Assembly: GCA_003640385.1 (NCBI GenBank)
Contig: RCAB01000569.1
Span: 1 to 37,522 of the forward strand
Direction: 5' to 3'
Source: Setaria digitata
Taxonomy: Eukaryota; Nematoda; Chromadorea; Rhabditida; Setariidae
DNA length: 37,522 nt
Below, piece by piece: positions 35,165-37,522 of this stretch (the stretch's first letter is position 1; each line of letters begins with the position of its first letter). The notes under the pieces were generated by a model. The model was not told the origin of the DNA. It saw only the letters and a list, made by a program, of their open reading frames with translations, and did not search any database. A program made the position numbers and the translations under genes.

Positions 35165-37454
35165 TTAAGTCGACCTCTTTTTATATAAGTCGGTGACAAA
35201 CTGTGTGCCTGCTTTTCGTGCTGCACGACCGGCGATCGATCGGGGGCCAAGATCCCAAATCTGCAAGGCAGCCAGTGAAGTATGACCAGTTGCATATAGT
35301 GCTTCATGTGCTGTCAACGAAGCTTGATCGCCCCATCTGAAAATTCCAAATTCGGATTAAGTTAGGATAAATTCAGACTAATTACATTCCAACAGTCAAG
35401 CGTACTCAATAAAAATTGTCGTTATTTTTTTATGGGAACTGAATGTTAAAATGAAAAAAAAAAAAAAAAAAAATGCTTACTTATGCCTCACAGTATCGAC
35501 TGTTTCATCAGCAATATTTTTAGCCATTATTTTGGAAGCATTTTCGAGAGCAACCCATACAGTACTTGCACTGGCGATACCACTCCCTAATACATAAATT
35601 GTCCCTTGAACAAAACCACTTTCATCTCCAAAATGTTTCTCTGCACCAGACGCTAAAGTCTTTCCAATCGACACACCCATGTAACCAATTTTATCTACTA
35701 AAATAAAAATATTAATAAATGTAATTTTCCAATGAAAACAACAAGCCCGTATAACCAACATGCGAAAATTTATGAAAGAAGTGAAAATGAAGAGAAAACA
35801 GTCGAACTAAATAATTTACAGCACTTTAGAATTATCCTGCTGCGAAAACTTTGTTGCAACATCCCTTAAGAATTAATTAATCGAAATAAATGTAATTTCA
35901 GCTATCACTATCCTTACTCTTTCCGATCATGAAAATTGAATACACAAAAATCTAAAATTGCGATACAGTGAGAAAAATCGAATTCTGAAAAGAAAACTAA
36001 AGGTACAAAAATCAGGAATTTCAGAATCATAGATTGTCTTATTTACCCATCAAGTAAAAGTCTGTCACTTTTGAGAAGACACTTGTCAAGTGTCAAGTGA
36101 AAAACTATGATTTCGTCTTTTAAGAGTACCGTTAGCTACCCAATTACTTTATACAATTAAAAATTAAACAAAATCGGAAACTAACGCAAATATCTGGTAC
36201 ATTTTGCAACCATCTTGCTACCCTTGTGAACATAGTGTATGCCGAATCTAACAACTGGATTTATTTGCATGGGTTCTTCATCAGGAACAAGTGACGAGCG
36301 AATTCGTGCTGACTTGTCAGACACAATTTTGGATGTCTTCTGTGCAACATGACTTATATTTGTAGCCAAATAATCGCCACCTTCATGAAAAAGATTTTTG
36401 CAATCAATGAATTCACAAGATTTTATAAGTTTTAGTCAAAATTATATATTCCAAGTTTTTTATGGAAAGAAAAGTAGCGGATTTGGAAGAAAAAATAACC
36501 TTTCGTCAAAAAATCACCAATTTTTTGACTAAGATGTTCTCTTTCTTCTTTGCTCATTTGACGAGAGAGTTCCTGGGTTCTTATTTCAGCATAATTTTTC
36601 AAAATTGAGTAGAAATCCTCTTCATCCTTACTATCCAGATTTCTCGGTAACAAGATCCCAACAAACATATCTAAAAGTGATACACAGTGCTGGCATTATG
36701 ATTAAATGGAAATGGAAGATTCACTAAAATATCAAAGGAACTCAGAAAAAGGAATACCTATCGCGAACTTAAAAGACATTACTTGGATGCTCTGGAGTTG
36801 AATTCGGTACTATGTAAACACCAAAATCATTTTTCAAAACTACTGTTTTCCCACGAACCAGTGGATATGACCATGGACCAACCTAAAATTATGCAAAAAG
36901 TAATTTCAATCTATGCCGTTATCAGGAAATGCACACAGCGAATAACGGGACATTTTTTTTTTTTACATTACTGCTGGGGTAAAAACTACCCATAAATGGA
37001 ACTAATGAATAAGGAAAAGGGAATAAAAAAAATCTTTTCCCTTATTGAGCTTAAGACCGATAATCAACAATTTGCACCTATATGAGAAAATTTGATGTAA
37101 TCATATTAATGATAAAACATACCTGTATAAATGCTTCAACTTGGCCACTTTCTGGTCTTCCTTGATCTGAAGGAAATTGAAAAATTTCCAGAGAAGAAGG
37201 AGCAGTTGGAATCGAGGTGGTCTCATTCTGAAAAGAGAAATTTCGAAAAAACTGAACTTACAGCGACTTCTGAACAACGATAAAATCGATAAATCTTTTC
37301 AAAACAATAATCATATATCGCCAATATACATGCATAAGAAAAAATTTCGACCCACTTCAATCATAAAAAGCTGTACACCATTTGGTATATAGTATATTAA
37401 ATCTGCTTCTACTGTATGCACTGGTTCGATCTGTTTCTTCAACTCCTTCCTATC
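35165..37454 (-). CDS. spg-20: Spartin (SPG20/SPART), 3' part
   Basis: Spartin acts on lipid droplets, endosomes and mitochondria in lipid turnover and receptor traffic. Exons (minus strand): 37454-37356, 37227-37123, 36882-36783, 36670-36500, 36380-36201, 35697-35481, 35336-35165; phases agree, giving 347 residues before TAA. The first exon opens in phase 0 after an acceptor, so earlier exons with the MIT domain and start lie beyond 37522. The first part (IYYIPNGVQLFMIE, then GVYIVPNSTPEHPNMFVGILLP) is the spartin central region. The last 200 residues are the senescence domain: GDYLATNISHVAQKT, GFVQGTIYVLGSGIASAS, NIADETVDTVRHKWGD and AHEALYATGHTSLAAL align with the human sequence around ETVQTVRYKYG. 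The protein ends soon after this domain, without the charged tail of the human form. Confidence 0.85.
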
Positions 37455-37522
37455 CTGGAAATTAAATATTTGTAATAATTTAATTAAGTTCAAATTATGC
37501 CGAGATTTTGAGGGAAAAAAAA

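Overview
The window looks like nuclear DNA of a parasitic nematode, most likely a filarial (clade III) worm. It is AT-rich, and its protein-coding genes are split into exons of 30 to about 1100 bases by introns of roughly 100 to 2700 bases with GT...TTTCAG borders. The proteins are animal proteins, and two starts follow acceptor-like TTTCACAG / TTTGCAG sites that would suit spliced-leader trans-splicing. There are no rRNA, tRNA, CRISPR or bacterial features. All gene models were built by hand from splice signals and reading phase; no search was run.

Layout: 1-3154 has no supported gene, only short direct repeats. 3155-8904 (+) encodes a seven-exon, 349-residue rhodopsin-like neuropeptide receptor of the orexin/allatotropin type. 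It runs head-on into 15250-8907 (-), a nuclear receptor of the E75/REV-ERB (NR1D) group; the two stop codons are 2 bases apart. The receptor has a complete DNA-binding domain, a ligand-binding domain that keeps the Cys and His expected to hold haem, a C-terminal PLDLS motif, alternative upstream exons at 16010-17189, and a cluster of AGGTCA half-sites in its own intron. 15251-20560 is the shared upstream region of the divergent pair.

20561-27171 (+) is an eight-exon gene for a 725-residue protein: an unrecognised N-terminal part, a long disordered linker, an F-box with FBXO28-like helices, and a C-terminal coiled coil. 34091-28251 (-) is a gene of about 17 exons for a full-length POT1 telomere-end-binding protein with OB1, OB2 and a zinc-ribbon C-terminal part. 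37454-35165 (-) is the 3' two-thirds of a spartin (SPG20) gene, whose 5' end lies outside the window.

The genes do not form a pathway. The best leads are the apparently haem-binding nuclear receptor in a lineage known to lack haem synthesis, with possible self-regulation and alternative N-termini; the intact three-domain POT1, which contrasts with the single-OB-fold POT proteins of C. elegans; and the FBXO28-like protein with a large novel N-terminal extension. Two single-N gaps (18276 and 26782) are each flanked by perfect direct repeats and look like unmerged contig ends.
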